The position numbers and the translations under genes are program-made. Below the pieces are notes generated by a model. It was not told the origin of the DNA. It was given only the letters and a program-made list of their open reading frames with translations, and did not search any database. Below are positions 11,178 to 22,531 of a stretch of 64,000 bases of DNA, in pieces. The stretch spans positions 558,001-622,000 of the forward strand of contig NW_017386031.1 in the NCBI RefSeq assembly GCF_000237925.1, in the 5' to 3' direction. How positions within the stretch are numbered: the first letter of the stretch is position 1; each line of letters opens with the position of its first letter. This DNA is from Schistosoma mansoni. Taxonomy: Eukaryota > Platyhelminthes > Trematoda > Strigeidida > Schistosomatidae.

Positions 11178-11470
11178 AGTTCGATTCATGATTCGATCTA
11201 AACTAGTTCATCATAGAAAACCTGGAAACACTGGATGGCTGTTTCGTCATATTATGAAACTCCTCAATATTGCACATCCACGATCTTGTACGTGAGACTC
11301 GAAACCAGGACCTTCGATCTCATACACAAACGCCTAACGTCTAGACCACAGAACATGGATCAGTGTTAATGTCTGACTTTAACCAATCCACTATATTGGA
11401 CGACTGTCCACCATTGTCTTCACTGAGTAACTACTACACAACAGACACGATTGAACTCCATTAGTCACGG
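11178..11470 (-). repeat. F2 SINE, degenerate
   Basis: Full order of tail, ribozyme remnant, box B complement (gactcgaaaccag), box A and 5' leader is recognisable, with a ruined ribozyme core. Confidence 0.65.
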
Positions 11471-11689
11471 ATTAACTATCAAATTATTAAAATCTCCACA
11501 AACCCTAATGCTGATCATAAACAAGTCATAATATCTTTAGAGTTTTTGTTAAGATACTTGCCAATAACAATACAAACTTGATATTTATTCACTATTCACT
11601 ATAATCTTATTACAGTCAAGCGATGTTTCTTCCGTAAGTTACATTGAACCTTATCAACCTAAATGTTGTATCTTGTGGCCAAGTAGATG

Positions 11690-11805
11690 CCCTGTTAATA
11701 TATGAATGTGATAAGACCGCCAATCAATGAGCAGCGAATTATCGATCGGACCAGTGATACACAAAAAACCGTACGAGCAGTCCAGAGTACTTGTCGGTCC
11801 GGCTA
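11690..11805 (-). mobile_element. LTR-like fragment (fossil)
   Basis: Complement of the 3' half of the repeat at 22219, ending at aggaccgataggt-type sequence. It faces another fragment of the same family. Confidence 0.45.
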
Positions 11806-11834
11806 TCTACGAATTACTGTTCCTAAATTATATT

Positions 11835-12060
11835 CAGTTTATTGATTATTGTCCTCACGTTCACAGCCAAATTTGGCATGATTATGTACAAATATTATTT
11901 TCTATTTTATGGTGTGATGGCGTCTATCTGTCTGGTATATAAACGGGGTATGCTTGTAATAGATGATTCTCATAGCAGAAGCTGCATTTGGTGCTCTAGA
12001 CTCATTTGGAAGGGCTAGGCGGACAAGGGATCAATACGGACACTAGACTACCCATACCGG
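11835..12060 (+). mobile_element. LTR-like fragment (fossil), opposite orientation
   Basis: Shares cacagccaaatttggc, ttctattttatgg and tatataaac with the copy at 22219. Together with the preceding piece it makes an inverted pair. Confidence 0.45.
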
Positions 12061-12385
12061 TAGAAGTCATTGGTTAGTACACTGCTAAGATTGAAAAAAG
12101 TCGTATTCCGATTGATGGATAATTCACATGATTTAAAGTCGGACATAAAATCATAACGAATTGCCGACGGCTTTTTATAAAGTCATAAGACAGACATATT
12201 GACTTTATGTCTTATTCCAGGAACTTGTGTTTCAAACATTGTATATTCAGTCTCCTAACAGTAAACGTTTCATGTTGAAATATATACATCTTTTTTATTA
12301 ACAAAGTTTGGCTTTCCCATGGGCGAAGTAAGTACAGAGTATATATATATATCTATTATTACATTAATTTCATTTGACTTTTAGA

Positions 12386-12574
12386 AGTATGAGCCAATTG
12401 AAGATAGACCCCCATTGGAAACCTGGAAGCACTGGATGACCGTTTCGTCCAACTGTGGAACTCCTCAGCAGTGCGCATCCATGAGGAGGAGTCATACAAT
12501 AGGACGAAATGGCCGTCCAGTGCTTCCAAGTTTTTCATGGTGGTCTAGTTTCAATTGACTCATGATTTTAACTG
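12386..12574. repeat. F2 ribozyme back-to-back palindrome
   Basis: A minus-oriented F2 tail and hammerhead (12386-12482; ribozyme 12429-12474, core intact, stem I perfect, triplet ATC) abuts a plus-oriented hammerhead and tail (12484-12574) whose CTGA box is lost. The arms are about 90 bp with almost no spacer, so a transcript could fold end to end. Confidence 0.75.
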
Positions 12575-12624
12575 TAATCATGTATAAATCATAAGTGATA
12601 TGGAAACAATCAATAAAATGTTGG

Positions 12625-12735
12625 TTGGACATAGTGAACAAGAAACCCTGGACATAGGTTTCGTGTTACTTGACACTCGTCAGAAAGATGTATCTGTGTT
12701 CTTGAGGGAATTGAGGATTTAAGAAGGAGCTGACA
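12625..12735 (-). repeat. F3 SINE fragment with hammerhead
   Basis: The minus strand keeps CTGACGAG, a perfect GTGT/ACAC stem II, GAAA, a GTC triplet and cagggtttcttg. The pair next to the cleavage site is lost, so activity is doubtful. The tRNA head is missing. Confidence 0.55.
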
Positions 12736-13150
12736 TACACGACACTGATTGTCACACAGTGGTCAATGAATTAGAAACGGTTGAATAAACTATGTAAACC
12801 ATGAAAATGACTATTGGATTGATCAATTTATGCTCTAGATATATTGAGTACAATGTTCTTGTTCAATTTTCAATACTCTTAGTTTCCTTTCTTAAATGAC
12901 TAATCATCTCATTTTATTTCTATTTTGAATAAAAGCATTTTAGTAAAATTAGCTTGGTAAGTAATCGATAATCCAGTAATTATTGCATTTGTTAAAGTTG
13001 AACCATGAAACCATCATGAAATACACTTCTTTTACATGGTCCAAAAACTTGTCAAAGTCAGTAAGAGGTTGAAAGCTTCTAAAAAACGTAATGCATACAG
13101 TAGGGGAACTCATCCATATGGCTTCATTATCGTCGGTCGCTGAAGCCATG
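12736..13150. other. Unassigned interval
   Basis: No gene or repeat could be supported; the only long frame on the minus strand has no recognisable features. Confidence 0.35.
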
Positions 13151-13154
13151 ATAA

Positions 13155-13345
13155 TGTTACACATGAAGTGACGGTGCCGCCAATTAAAGAATAGTGATTT
13201 ATTAATCGGACCGATAATACACAGAAACCGTATTAACAGTCTAGAGTATATATCGGTCCTGCTTCCGGCTTAGCTCAGCCAATTAAATCCAAAACACCAA
13301 TTACATGCTCTGCAATATGAATCATTTATTCTCAAACAGATATGC
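13155..13345 (-). mobile_element. LTR-like fragment (fossil)
   Basis: Shares gctctgcaatatgaatcat and the cggtcctgcttccggc block with the copies at 2531 and 22219, in minus orientation. Confidence 0.45.
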
Positions 13346-13639
13346 TTCCCTTTTTGTATAGATTGTCATTCTTCAGTTCTTCTACTTATAGGTTCTATAT
13401 AATCTTGATTATTTTATTTTTAATGATTTGAACTATAGTAAAATCAAAAGTTGGCTGTAAGTTATCACTAGGTTAATTGAAGTTATGTTATAGTCTTAGT
13501 TAATGTTCAGTCAATGTTCTTCAAAAGGTTGTATCTATTCTTTCATATAACATAGTTAGTAAGTAACTACTAATCAGTAGTCATGTTAAATAATGAAAAA
13601 AAAAGAATAAACACTTAATAGTTATTTCTTATTTAAACA

Positions 13640-14150
13640 CATAAATATTGGTACGAAGGAGCACCAGATATATATGCGCCGCACAAATCTCATTTGACTT
13701 GTGTGAGGGCTGTGATACTGCCCGGGTGCCCAAACTGAAACAGGTGGTTTTCTTAGGGGGCCACACTCCGAGTCTTTGACCTAAAGGTCTAATCCACAAG
13801 GTAGTGGAACATCGTGAGGAGGCGCAGTCACATGGTAGCCAGTGACCAACGATTGATTCATACGCCATTTGTTCCTTCAGGATACTTGAGCCCATGTACA
13901 CCATTGGTTTTTGAAGTGAGGGTTTTCCAACTCCACTAGGTGGATTTACGGTGTCCATCAATCCGGTTAAAGTGCCGGACATTCGCTTTTTATCTTCTCA
14001 ATTTCGTAAGCAACAATAATGCCACGAGAATGCAGTGAGTAGGTTTTCCCTGTCAGTAGCTGTATGCACGTGGCCATATGAGATCATTTCGAGAAGAAGA
14101 AGAGCGGACTCTCCCCACTCTCGGCCGTACTAGGGCATTTGGGGTCTAAA
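13640..14150 (-). repeat. Unclassified repeat U1
   Basis: Distinctly less AT-rich than its surroundings, with a 117-residue open frame on the minus strand that I do not recognise. About 80 bases (gattcatacgcc to gttttccaac) recur at 26017-26100, which marks it as interspersed. Confidence 0.45.
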
Positions 14151-14389
14151 AATAGTAGGAATAATAGATTTCGACAGAATAGAGATCTTCAAAGTTGGCA
14201 TATAACAAACAACAACAGGAGATTATCATTGATTTAAATAGTGTTATAATTTGTTATTACACTTTGACTGTGTATGTTACATTACTTTCATTGAAACATT
14301 GGATGTTTGTTGTAACTGTACTGATATTTACGTCTTGAACAATTAGTTTATCTGTATTAATGAAACTTACGAGTCATTTTTTCAAAGTG

Positions 14390-14760
14390 ATGAGGCTGTG
14401 ATGTATGGACGACCTTCCAGCGACGACAAAAGGATCATAAGAATATCCTCTTATTAACTAACACTAAATGAGGGTTATAAACGAGTGTGTGAAATTAGAC
14501 TTATGATTCACAGTTGATGGTTATGGTTAGGAATTAGATGAAGGGTATTCATTACGAACTGACATTAGTTAAGATGCCAAAATGATATTTAACCAAATGG
14601 GTTAATGAATTTTGCGTCAAAATCGAAGACTCATTATCTTAAATCTGATTGATTCATCCATAAATTATAGTCTTGCCAAATTGTGAACCAATCCAATCGG
14701 TAACTGCTAAACGTCTGATTGGATTTCGTTTCATTAGTCACGACTTCTCATTGCAAATAA
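14390..14760 (-). repeat. R5 repeat
   Basis: Complement of the R5 unit: it contains gatggttatggttaggaatt and gcgtcaaaatcgaag, matching 7985 and 21875. Confidence 0.65.
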
Positions 14761-14867
14761 AGAAATTTTCTCTCGAACCTAGTCAATAATGAGTAGATGA
14801 TAATTTTGAGTACGACGTTAAGGAGATTAATGAGTTTTAATGAAATTCTGAACCGATATAAGTTAGA

Positions 14868-14945
14868 CTGGTGCTGAAAACCTGGAAGCCGTTTCGTCTT
14901 AGTATGAATCTCCTAAACCAGTGTACATCTATGATAGATGATTGT
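14868..14945 (-). repeat. F2 fragment
   Basis: A short remnant around the ribozyme (aaacctggaagccgtttcg) only. Confidence 0.5.
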
Positions 14946-14949
14946 AAAT

Positions 14950-15310
14950 CTAATCTAAAATATAGTTAACTGTGATTTGATGAATAAAGGAAAGAGAGCT
15001 TCTTTCGAATGCACTGAAGATCATTAAAATTTGAGAACTTCTTAGATCAGCATTCCACATAGTATGTGAGACAGGCCTGGAATAATGTCTTCTAGGAAAG
15101 AGAAACTATCATATTACATAGGATTGACAGTGACTTTGTATGGTTAAATAAAGTGGTTTGTATCCATAGTAATGCTATATGTTTACTGAATAAGTCGCAG
15201 TATAAGAATTGAGATAGATACCAACAATGTAATTACATTTATGCATGTTTATTACTGTCGTAACTGCAATCACTGATAGCCTTATTTGATTATAGGATAG
15301 AAAACTATGT
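14950..15310. other. Unassigned interval
   Basis: Nothing recognised on either strand. Confidence 0.35.
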
Positions 15311-15317
15311 AAACCAA

Positions 15318-15610
15318 TGCAATCGATCAGTCTCTTATCCATATATGTGCATTCTGTATGGCTTTCGTCGATATCGGTAGCCATCGCTGGAATACAGGAC
15401 GCCTGTTTCGTCATATTTGGGTTTCGTCATTTGGACATACCTGCATCACACTGATAGCCATTATCTATTTCTGCTTACAATACTTGTGAATTAAGTTAAT
15501 ATCGGAAGACTCCCTACAGAATACACATATATCAATAAGAGACTGATCAATCACAGTCTTGAACATCAATCGAAAGATTTAAACAAACATTGCAAAAGTG
15601 AATTTAAACT
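15318..15610. repeat. F1 SINE, complex inverted copy
   Basis: Minus-oriented tail and hammerhead remnant (15318-15450) run into a plus-oriented tail (to gcaaaagtgaattt). Confidence 0.6.
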
Positions 15611-15627
15611 TTAGCACATTGTACAAT

Positions 15628-15815
15628 CTGGTGGCTATCAGAACTCTAACAGATAAGCTATTAACGTGATGATTCTTCGAGCGAACCGTACGGTTTTAGA
15701 GTCCCAGAGTGAACGTCAACTCTCAGATGCAGGTACATCCATCTGACTAATTTCAAATAATACGAAACTTGTATCCTGAATTCCACTGATGACCACCATC
15801 TTCCAATGGTTATAA
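15628..15815 (+). repeat. F1 SINE, head plus ribozyme
   Basis: tRNA-like head (ggtggctatcagaactc), box B remnant (tttagagtccc), then a ribozyme with CTGACTA in place of CTGACGA. Joined to the previous F1 tail by a linker also seen between tandem units at 61 kb. Confidence 0.6.
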
Positions 15816-16079
15816 TACAATGAATGTTTTGATGGAATGATATCAGATCGAAATAATCAATTAGTTGTGTTAGATCATACCGAGTATTTTGAACCATCAA
15901 AGTTATTTTATAAGTAATCATACTTCATATTAACAGGTATGAATGTAAATTTTACTTTATTTCTTTATATAGATCTGTTACTAAGTTTTTGTAAGTTACT
16001 GTAATTGAAAAAAGTAATAATACTGAATACGTTAATATTATCTTAAGAAGAGTTTTTATGGAGATTACAGTAATTCTAT

Positions 16080-16350
16080 AGTTCAAATCATGAGTCGATT
16101 GATGCTAGACCACCATGGAAAATCTGGAAACATTGAACGGCCGTTTCGTTCTATTGTGGGACTCCTCAGCAGTGTGCATCCACGATTTCGCCTCGCCAGA
16201 CTCGAACTCAGGACCTATCAATCTCGTGCGCGAGTGCTTAACCACTATACTACTAAACCGGCCGGCATCCAACGGTGTTAATGTCTTACCTCAAACAATC
16301 CACGAAATCGCATGACCGTCTTCCATTGTACTGAGGTAGATACTCGTCTC
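16080..16350 (-). repeat. F2 SINE
   Basis: Nearly complete. The ribozyme keeps CTGAGGA and GAAA with a GTT triplet. Confidence 0.75.
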
Positions 16351-16489
16351 TACCCATTTTATAATGTATAGTTTTATAACATTGTAATATTAAGTTTCTT
16401 GTGAACAATCATCGATCTTCCATGGCTTTGGTGAATCTTACAATTGTAGTACAAAATGTAGTCCCGAAACAGTATTAGGATATGATTCT

Positions 16490-16835
16490 ACCATGTCACG
16501 AAAAACTTGCAAGACTAGATGGCCGTTTCGTCCGGTTGTGGGACTCCTCAGCAGTGCGCATCCACAACCCCGCCTCGCGATAATCCAAACCAGGACCTAC
16601 CAGTCTCGCATTCGAGCACTTAACCTCTGGACCACTGAAAGGGGCGGCAACCAACGGTGTTAATGTCTAACTTCAACCAATCCACGAAGTTGAGCAACCA
16701 TTTCATCAATGTCTTCAGTGAACTGATATCTCCCAACAGACCTGGAGTCCCACAATAGGACGAAATTGCCGTCCAGTACTTTCATGTTTTCCATGATAGT
16801 CTAGCTTCGATTGACCCATGATTTCAACTATATAT
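16490..16835. repeat. F2 SINE, inverted chimera
   Basis: Minus-oriented copy from ribozyme to 5' leader (16490-16745), then a plus-oriented ribozyme 3' half and tail. The minus ribozyme keeps its core, a strong stem II and the triplet ATC. Confidence 0.7.
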
Positions 16836-17262
16836 CAAAATCTTCCAACAGGTCAACTCATTACCACAACTATCTTTACATCAAACTAAACCTCTCAAAC
16901 CATGTTGTTTTAATCTCATAGTATTCAGTGTTTTCATTTATTAACTAATGTGTTAAAGATTCTCTTCATGATATTCAATGTTTTCATTTCTTTTTAATCA
17001 ACAGTGGAATAACATCTTGATCATCGCCTATCACAGTAATGAATTGGATATGAATGCTCTTTTAAAGTGTATTAGATAATTTGGAGAATAAATACAAATG
17101 TAATAATAAAAAAAACTATGTCCTCATTGATGGCTACAACTGATTTCTTTCATTTATGAACAGAATATAAACAACATCTTTTGAGTTTCTTTATGTTAAC
17201 AAGCAATTAAGTCGATCAATATATCTAAATGATTAGAGAGGGGGGTTTTGTAGGTGTTATAG
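16836..17262. other. Unassigned AT-rich interval
   Basis: No supported gene, RNA or repeat. Confidence 0.35.
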
Positions 17263-17270
17263 TAATTTAG

Positions 17271-17635
17271 TAGTTGAATTCATTAGTCAGTTGAACTTAA
17301 ACTATCATGAAAAACCTGGAATCATTCGACAGCCGTCTCGTCTTAGTATGGGAGTTCAACCAAGTCTGTTGTGAGATTGTAATTCATGGAAGACAATGAT
17401 GGATGTGTTGCTCAAGTTTGTGGATTGGTTGACGTTAGGTGATAACACCGTTGGGTGCTAACTCGGTGGTCTAGAGTTTAAGTGTTCGCGCTCGAGACTG
17501 ATACGTCCTGTGTTCGAATCTCGTGAGATGGGATCGTGGATGCGAGGAGTCCTATGTTAGGATGAAACGGCCATCCAGTGCTTCCAGTTTTCCTATGGTG
17601 ATCTAGCTTTAATTGACTCATGAATTCAACTACTA
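17271..17635. repeat. F2 SINE, inverted-tail form
   Basis: Minus-oriented tail and ribozyme remnant (17271-17360) precede a plus-oriented leader, tRNA head (box B tgttcgaatctcg), ribozyme remnant and tail. Confidence 0.7.
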
Positions 17636-17889
17636 AAATATCACAATTAGATGATGAGGTTTATCAAAACAATGTCATATGCATGATCAATACGTAGTTT
17701 TAATAAACTTTGTGTTTCCATACCACTGACCAAATTTAACAGAAGAATGAACTACTTTAAATTAAATTGTTGTTAAACCTGAGCTCTATCATTGTATAGA
17801 TGAGTTTGTCAACTTATAATCGTAGGTTGATCATATTTTACCTTACTATATATCACTAATGATAATAATACTCGACGACACTATAATTT

Positions 17890-18160
17890 ATCAACGAACT
17901 AATTACATTTGAGATAGCAGATCTTGGATTTTGATGCAATTCTCTTTCACTCATAATGACATCATAGCTGATATCAGTTCATGATGAAAACATCAAATCT
18001 AATGCCGAACCCTAACCATCAACTGTAAATCATAATTCTAATTCCTCACGCAGGTATGTAACCCTCATTTAGTCCTGGTTATTAGGTGGACGCTCTCAAG
18101 GTCATTTCAAAGTCATGCTCAAAGGTCATTCACAAATCAAAGTCTTACCTAATACGGAAA
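17890..18160 (+). repeat. R5 repeat
   Basis: Shares ccctaaccatcaactgtaaa and tcctcacgcagg with the other R5 copies. Confidence 0.6.
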
Positions 18161-18590
18161 AATAATCTGATATTAGAAGATTAGGAACCTTGATTGATAT
18201 GCAAACTCCAAGTATAGTTCAGGTGTAGGTCACCGGTTTTAAATGCTTTCAATTCATTAGAAAGTCCTGTGAGGATTTCAATAACTTCTCAACGGTTATC
18301 ATCAACTTCTGGGGTATTTAGCTGATGTATTCAGATCACTAACGGAAAACCAACTGATCTCAAATGAAGAATCATTAAATTAAGCCAAAGGATGATGATT
18401 CTACAATCGACGAAATGGAAGGATCTTACCAGGAAACTCTAGTCACTTTCTAAATAATGAGATTTTCAATACGCTTTAACTGTGATTGATTTGAAATTGT
18501 CTCAGAATACAGAAAACTCATTTCTAATAAAGTAAGGCTGACAAGATTTATGAATCAAAAAGAATCAGAAAAGGGTTTTGTGGAGATTTC
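18161..18590. other. Interval with one weak micro-exon candidate
   Basis: Mostly featureless. On the minus strand near 18430 a 9-nt segment sits before GTAAGA and is open in phase 1 (EFP), which would fit MEG-A after 21620. Its acceptor is poor, so it is not called. Confidence 0.3.
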
Positions 18591-18598
18591 AGTATTTT

Positions 18599-18785
18599 TC
18601 ATGGTTGAAATCATGAGTCAGTTGAAGTTAGACCACCAAAGAAAACCTAAAAGCACTGGACCGTCATTTCTTCCCATTGTGGAACTCCTCAACAGTATGC
18701 ATCTACAGTCTCACCTCGTGAGATTCGAACCCAGGACTTATCAGTTTCGTTAGCGAACACTTAACCTCTGGAATTGCCCATCAAT
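18599..18785 (-). repeat. F2 SINE, degenerate
   Basis: Box B complement gattcgaacccagg and the tail are clear; the ribozyme starts TTGAGGA and is dead. Confidence 0.7.
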
Positions 18786-18814
18786 AATCTATTTTCACTC
18801 TTATTCATTTAAAA

Positions 18815-19125
18815 GATAGTGTGGACAATAAGAAGACGGATGGGGACAATTGTATGTTTTTGAGCACAGAATTACAGACTGTCTCACTAAATTCTGATAA
18901 CCATTACCGTAAACGGTCAATTTGAAAACTATCAATCAATCGTCTCAATCTTAACTGTTCCTTCTGCAAATATCAGTCCGTCTTCTCTGATTTCATCGTT
19001 CATGCATTTTCATACCGATTGCGTTTCATTCCTCATCGTTCCTTATCGATCTTCTGCCAAAATACATTCTATGTCTAACCATCACCATATACTACTTATA
19101 TAGGCATAAGTAACCCACATCGCTA
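18815..19125 (+). repeat. HP repeat, subtype B
   Basis: Shares gttcatgcattttcatacc and the terminal tatactacttatataggc hairpin with 4225 and 44935. Confidence 0.65.
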
Positions 19126-19149
19126 TAGATTACTAGTATTCACAATTGA

Positions 19150-19395
19150 TTGATCGTTAGGTGGTGATCATGCATGTCAATTTGTTCTTAGTGCTGATCT
19201 AATGTTATCGATCACCACCTAGTGATCAATCAATTGTGATTACATCTTAGTCCTACAGGAGGTCGGTCGCGGCCCGAATAGCTCAGATGTAACGTCTCTG
19301 ACTGTGAAGCTGGGTGACACAGGGTCAAATCCGTCAGGGAGCACCAGTTCTCTCAAGAATACAGCTACACCTTGCTGATGAGTTCCCTTCAGGAT
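19150..19395 (+). repeat. F3 SINE with inverted tail
   Basis: A minus-oriented F3 tail (starting cacaattgattgatc) folds against tgatcaatcaattgtg at 19225-19243. It is followed by the tRNA-like head (gaatagctcagatgtaacg, box B gggtcaaatcc) and a truncated ribozyme (CTGATGAG but no GAAA). Confidence 0.7.
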
Positions 19396-19740
19396 TTACT
19401 TTCTCATTAATGAATTTAAAATACTGATTATTATATTAAAAATGACTTTAATTGTTCAATGAAAATTAATCACCGTAGCAACCTGACAAAAATTAGTTTC
19501 ACTGATAAGAACAATAATCCATTTGTATAATATTCACATCTTAATAAAGAAGATAAAGAAGCAAAGAAAATATAAGGACGAAACAATCATAAACCAATCA
19601 ATAAATCAATAAACAATCAATTGATTTTTTAAAATTTTTCATGGTAACCCCAATGATTGTTTGAGTAAATCCCTAAAAACAAGGAAAAAAAACACACGAA
19701 AAAAAAGAGAAAAAAATTATTCAATGTTTACTACTAGATC

Positions 19741-20060
19741 AATGAAAGCAGTGACCAATGGAGTTCAACCACGTCTGTTGTGAGATAGGAACTCACTGAA
19801 GACAATTGGTGAACGGTTGCTAAAACTTGGTGGATTGATTGAAATTAGACATTAACACCATAGGATGTCGGGTCAGTGGTCTATCGGTTAAGTGCTCTGG
19901 CGCGAAACTGGTAGGTCCTGGGTTGGAATACCGCTAGGCGGGATCGTGGATGCGTACTGCTGAGAAGTCGCACAACAGGATGAAACGGCCGTCCAGTGCT
20001 TCCAGGTTTTCCATGGTGGTCTAGCTTCAGGTGAACCATGATCTCAACTAAGATTTTAAA
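19741..20060 (+). repeat. F2 SINE, near full length
   Basis: Leader, box A, altered box B (ggttggaatac), ribozyme and tail are in order. CTGAGAA replaces CTGAGGA, so the core is mutated. Confidence 0.75.
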
Positions 20061-20154
20061 AAATCTGTTAGATCTGAATGATATGAATCTGATAACTCAT
20101 GGAATAGATAATGGACACTCTTGAAGAATATCATAATAAAATATACTATTTTGT

Positions 20155-20350
20155 TAATATTGTGGTATGTACTACTACTGTTTATAGATATAAGTAGTAT
20201 AGATCAACAATCGAAAGTTAAATGTCAGGAGATTGAAAGTTAAGCAGATCAAAGAAAAGTGAACGACAACATAGAATGATTGCTGTGGAAACGAAGAAAG
20301 AACCAAGTCTGAGGTATTTTGTAAATGAAGTATTTACTGTATACTTCTGG
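20155..20350 (-). repeat. HP repeat, minus orientation
   Basis: Hairpin complement (atagatataagtagtatag) followed by the HP body complement (attgctgtggaaacgaag). Confidence 0.6.
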
Positions 20351-20639
20351 AATGTTACCAAGAGATTCTGTAATTTTGTATTTCAGTACATTTCGTTATC
20401 CTCCACTTTTTCGTTCTTATTCACTACAGTGATGTCTAAACTGTCTAAAAATTTCAAGCTGAGACGTTAGCTACGCAAAAACTTGAATATTTCGCAGTAT
20501 TACAGTATGAATTATAAAAAAACCTAGAACGTTTCCCATATACTGACTCTTGAATAGCGAGAGAAATTAAAGTGATCAACTTGCCTTATGAGAACTGATC
20601 TTAAACTTGATCTCAATCTCCAACTATGAGTCCCGAACT

Positions 20640-20870
20640 AGTAGTTACAGAATATTTTGGTGAAACCTAAGAACCATACAGTGAATACTTCATTTGTAAA
20701 ATATCAATCAATTGTTGCTGACTTCATTGTTCATTCGTTTCTATACCAATCACTCTCTGTTGTTGTTCTCTTCTCTTTGAACTTCTTAACCTTTCACCAG
20801 CAGTATTCCGCTTTCGATTGATGATACATACTACCTATATCTATCAAGATCGGTAGCATACACCACAGTA
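20640..20870 (+). repeat. HP repeat
   Basis: Shares gaaccatacagtgaatac, tttcgattgatgatacat and the hairpin end with the other copies, ending catacaccacag. Confidence 0.65.
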
Positions 20871-21260
20871 TGACATCAATACTATATTTAGATCATTTCA
20901 TATAAATGAGTTTCTTGATAGTTTTCACTTGTTTGCAAGTCATATGTGCGATCCTAATGTAACTAATGCTTAATAGTACAATCAAACCGGTATAATCCAG
21001 GTTCACTATCAAAGACGTTAAAGCCGAACTATTTGATCAGCTACCAACCTACTATAGTATTGAAATACATATACAACTGACTAATTATCATTCAGTGACT
21101 GTTGACATTTTTATTTAGTATCTCTATTGTTGTTCGAATTCAAACGGTGGATACTTCAGCATTGCATAGGGAAATTGGCACGTTTTAATTTGAATAATCA
21201 AATTCTATCATCAAATGTCTAAAAAAATACGATATTGGTCAATTTTCAATGATCAATCAA
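20871..21260. other. Unassigned interval
   Basis: Nothing supported; probably MEG-A intron or 3' flank. Confidence 0.35.
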
Positions 21261-21264
21261 TTGT

Positions 21265-21550
21265 ATACTTGATCCAGGACGTGCGTTTCGTTTTATTTGT
21301 GACTCGTCAGTTGTTTGAGTATCAGAGTGAATATCAACTTTAAGATGCAGGTACATTGGTCTGACGAGTCCTGAATAGAACGAAACGCGCGTCAAACTGG
21401 ATTCTACTGATAGCCACTATTCATCTTTACTTGTAATGCTTGTGAATTAGGGCAATATCGAGGCAATACACACAGTATGCACATATACCAATAAGAGGCA
21501 GATCAGTTGCAGTCCTAAAAACATCAATGGGGGAGATTCCATCAAACAAT
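21265..21550. repeat. F1 SINE, inverted chimera
   Basis: A short minus-oriented ribozyme piece (21265-21315) followed by a plus-oriented ribozyme (CTGACGAG, CGAAAC, GTC then three A) and complete tail. Confidence 0.7.
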
Positions 21551-21619
21551 ATCAAGCGGATTGAAAATGGTTTATATCTTTGAAAAATGAAAAAAAATGA
21601 AATTTTGTTTTTAACTTAC

Positions 21620-21640
21620 CATAAATTGTGAAGTAGCGTC
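21620..21640 (-). CDS. MEG-A micro-exon 5 (21 nt)
   Basis: Minus-strand exon bounded by acceptor tttctatttgaag and donor GTAAGT. It is 21 nt, and with the A carried from the previous exon it reads RRYFTIY and leaves one base (phase 1). The two exons before it are also 21 nt. The last exon of this gene that I can support; later exons should lie below this position. Function unknown; MEG products are generally small secreted proteins. Confidence 0.5.
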
Positions 21641-21737
21641 CTTCAAATAGAAATCAGGTCAATATACACAATTAAATAAATTTAAAATGAAATGGATACG
21701 GCGATGTGGATGTAACAATCAGATTTAAGATTATTAT

Positions 21738-21873
21738 GAGGAGGGGTTTTGTTGAGATTTAGTATTTTCATAGTTGAAAGCGTTAGTCGATTGAAGCTGG
21801 ACCATTAGGTACAACCTGGAAGCACTGGACGACCGTTTCGTCCAATTGTGGGACTCCTCAGCAGTGCGCATCC
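21738..21873 (-). repeat. F2 SINE, 3' part with intact ribozyme
   Basis: Tail and ribozyme only; it stops just beyond the gcgcatcc motif where the R5 repeat begins. Confidence 0.75.
21822..21867 (-). ncRNA. F2 hammerhead ribozyme, apparently intact
   Basis: All elements are present on the minus strand: stem I GCACTG with CAGTGC (perfect), CTGAGGA, stem II GTCC with GGAC (perfect), GAAA, minimal stem III ACG-GT-CGT, and a GTC triplet. This is the best-preserved ribozyme in the window. It lies in the sense direction of MEG-A, just upstream of its 21620 exon. Confidence 0.7.
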
Positions 21874-21874
21874 A

Positions 21875-22215
21875 TTTAAGATAACAATTTTTCAATTTTG
21901 GTGCAAAATTCATTCATCCAATAAGATGTGGAGTATTTGGACATGATAACTGATGTCATTTCATGATGAAAACTCTCAATCTAATTCTTAACCATAACTC
22001 TGCCAAGGAGTCTCTCTGGGGTTACTTCCAGTCCCAAGCCCGGATAAAGGAGGAGTGTTGAAATTGTGGTTAGCAACACCATCCTGTAGAAAACTAACAC
22101 GCCGAAAAAACGCTAACCAGAAAAAGAAAACGAAATTCCTAACCGTAAGCATTAATTGTAAATCATAATTCTAATTCCTCATACTGGTTTATAAGCCCCC
22201 TTTAATCATATTAAT
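21875..22215 (+). repeat. R5 repeat split by a mini SR2 insertion
   Basis: R5 sequence is continuous on both sides of 21998-22133; the flanks duplicate aattcttaaccataa, part of R5. Confidence 0.75.
21998..22133 (+). mobile_element. Mini SR2 head element in R5
   Basis: A 136-bp head-only SR2 derivative (ctctgccaagg to cgctaaccag plus an A-rich end). Flanked by aattcttaaccataa (21983-21997) and aattcctaaccgtaa (22134-22148). Other R5 copies give the empty site. Confidence 0.85.
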
Positions 22216-22218
22216 TAC

Positions 22219-22531
22219 TGTTCCCCCTATTCACAGCCACATTTGGCCGAATCTTGTGCAAATGTTATTTTCTATTTTATGGTACGATGTGGTTTGTCTG
22301 GTTATTCTATAAACCTAGTATGTTTGAGAATAATGGTTCATATTGCAGAGGTTCTTATTGGTGTCCTGGACTTAACTGGCTGGGCTAGGTAGATAGCAGG
22401 ACCGTCAAGTACTCTAGACTGCTCGTACGGTTTTCGTTTGTCACTATTCCAATCGATAAATTCGCTGCTCTCCGATTGGCAGGAATCATTACGTCATATA
22501 TTACCAAGGCACTCAGGCAGTCGATATAACA
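22219..22531 (+). mobile_element. Solo LTR-like repeat (fossil)
   Basis: 313 bases, TGTTCCCCC to ATAACA, with a TATA-like box. Its left flank is R5, so the TG boundary looks real. No matching short duplication is visible. Family unassigned; looks old. Confidence 0.5.

Noticed and set aside
13629-13982. Minus-strand frame of 117 codons
   Set aside because: Part of the sequence recurs at 26017, so it is an interspersed repeat; no domain seen.
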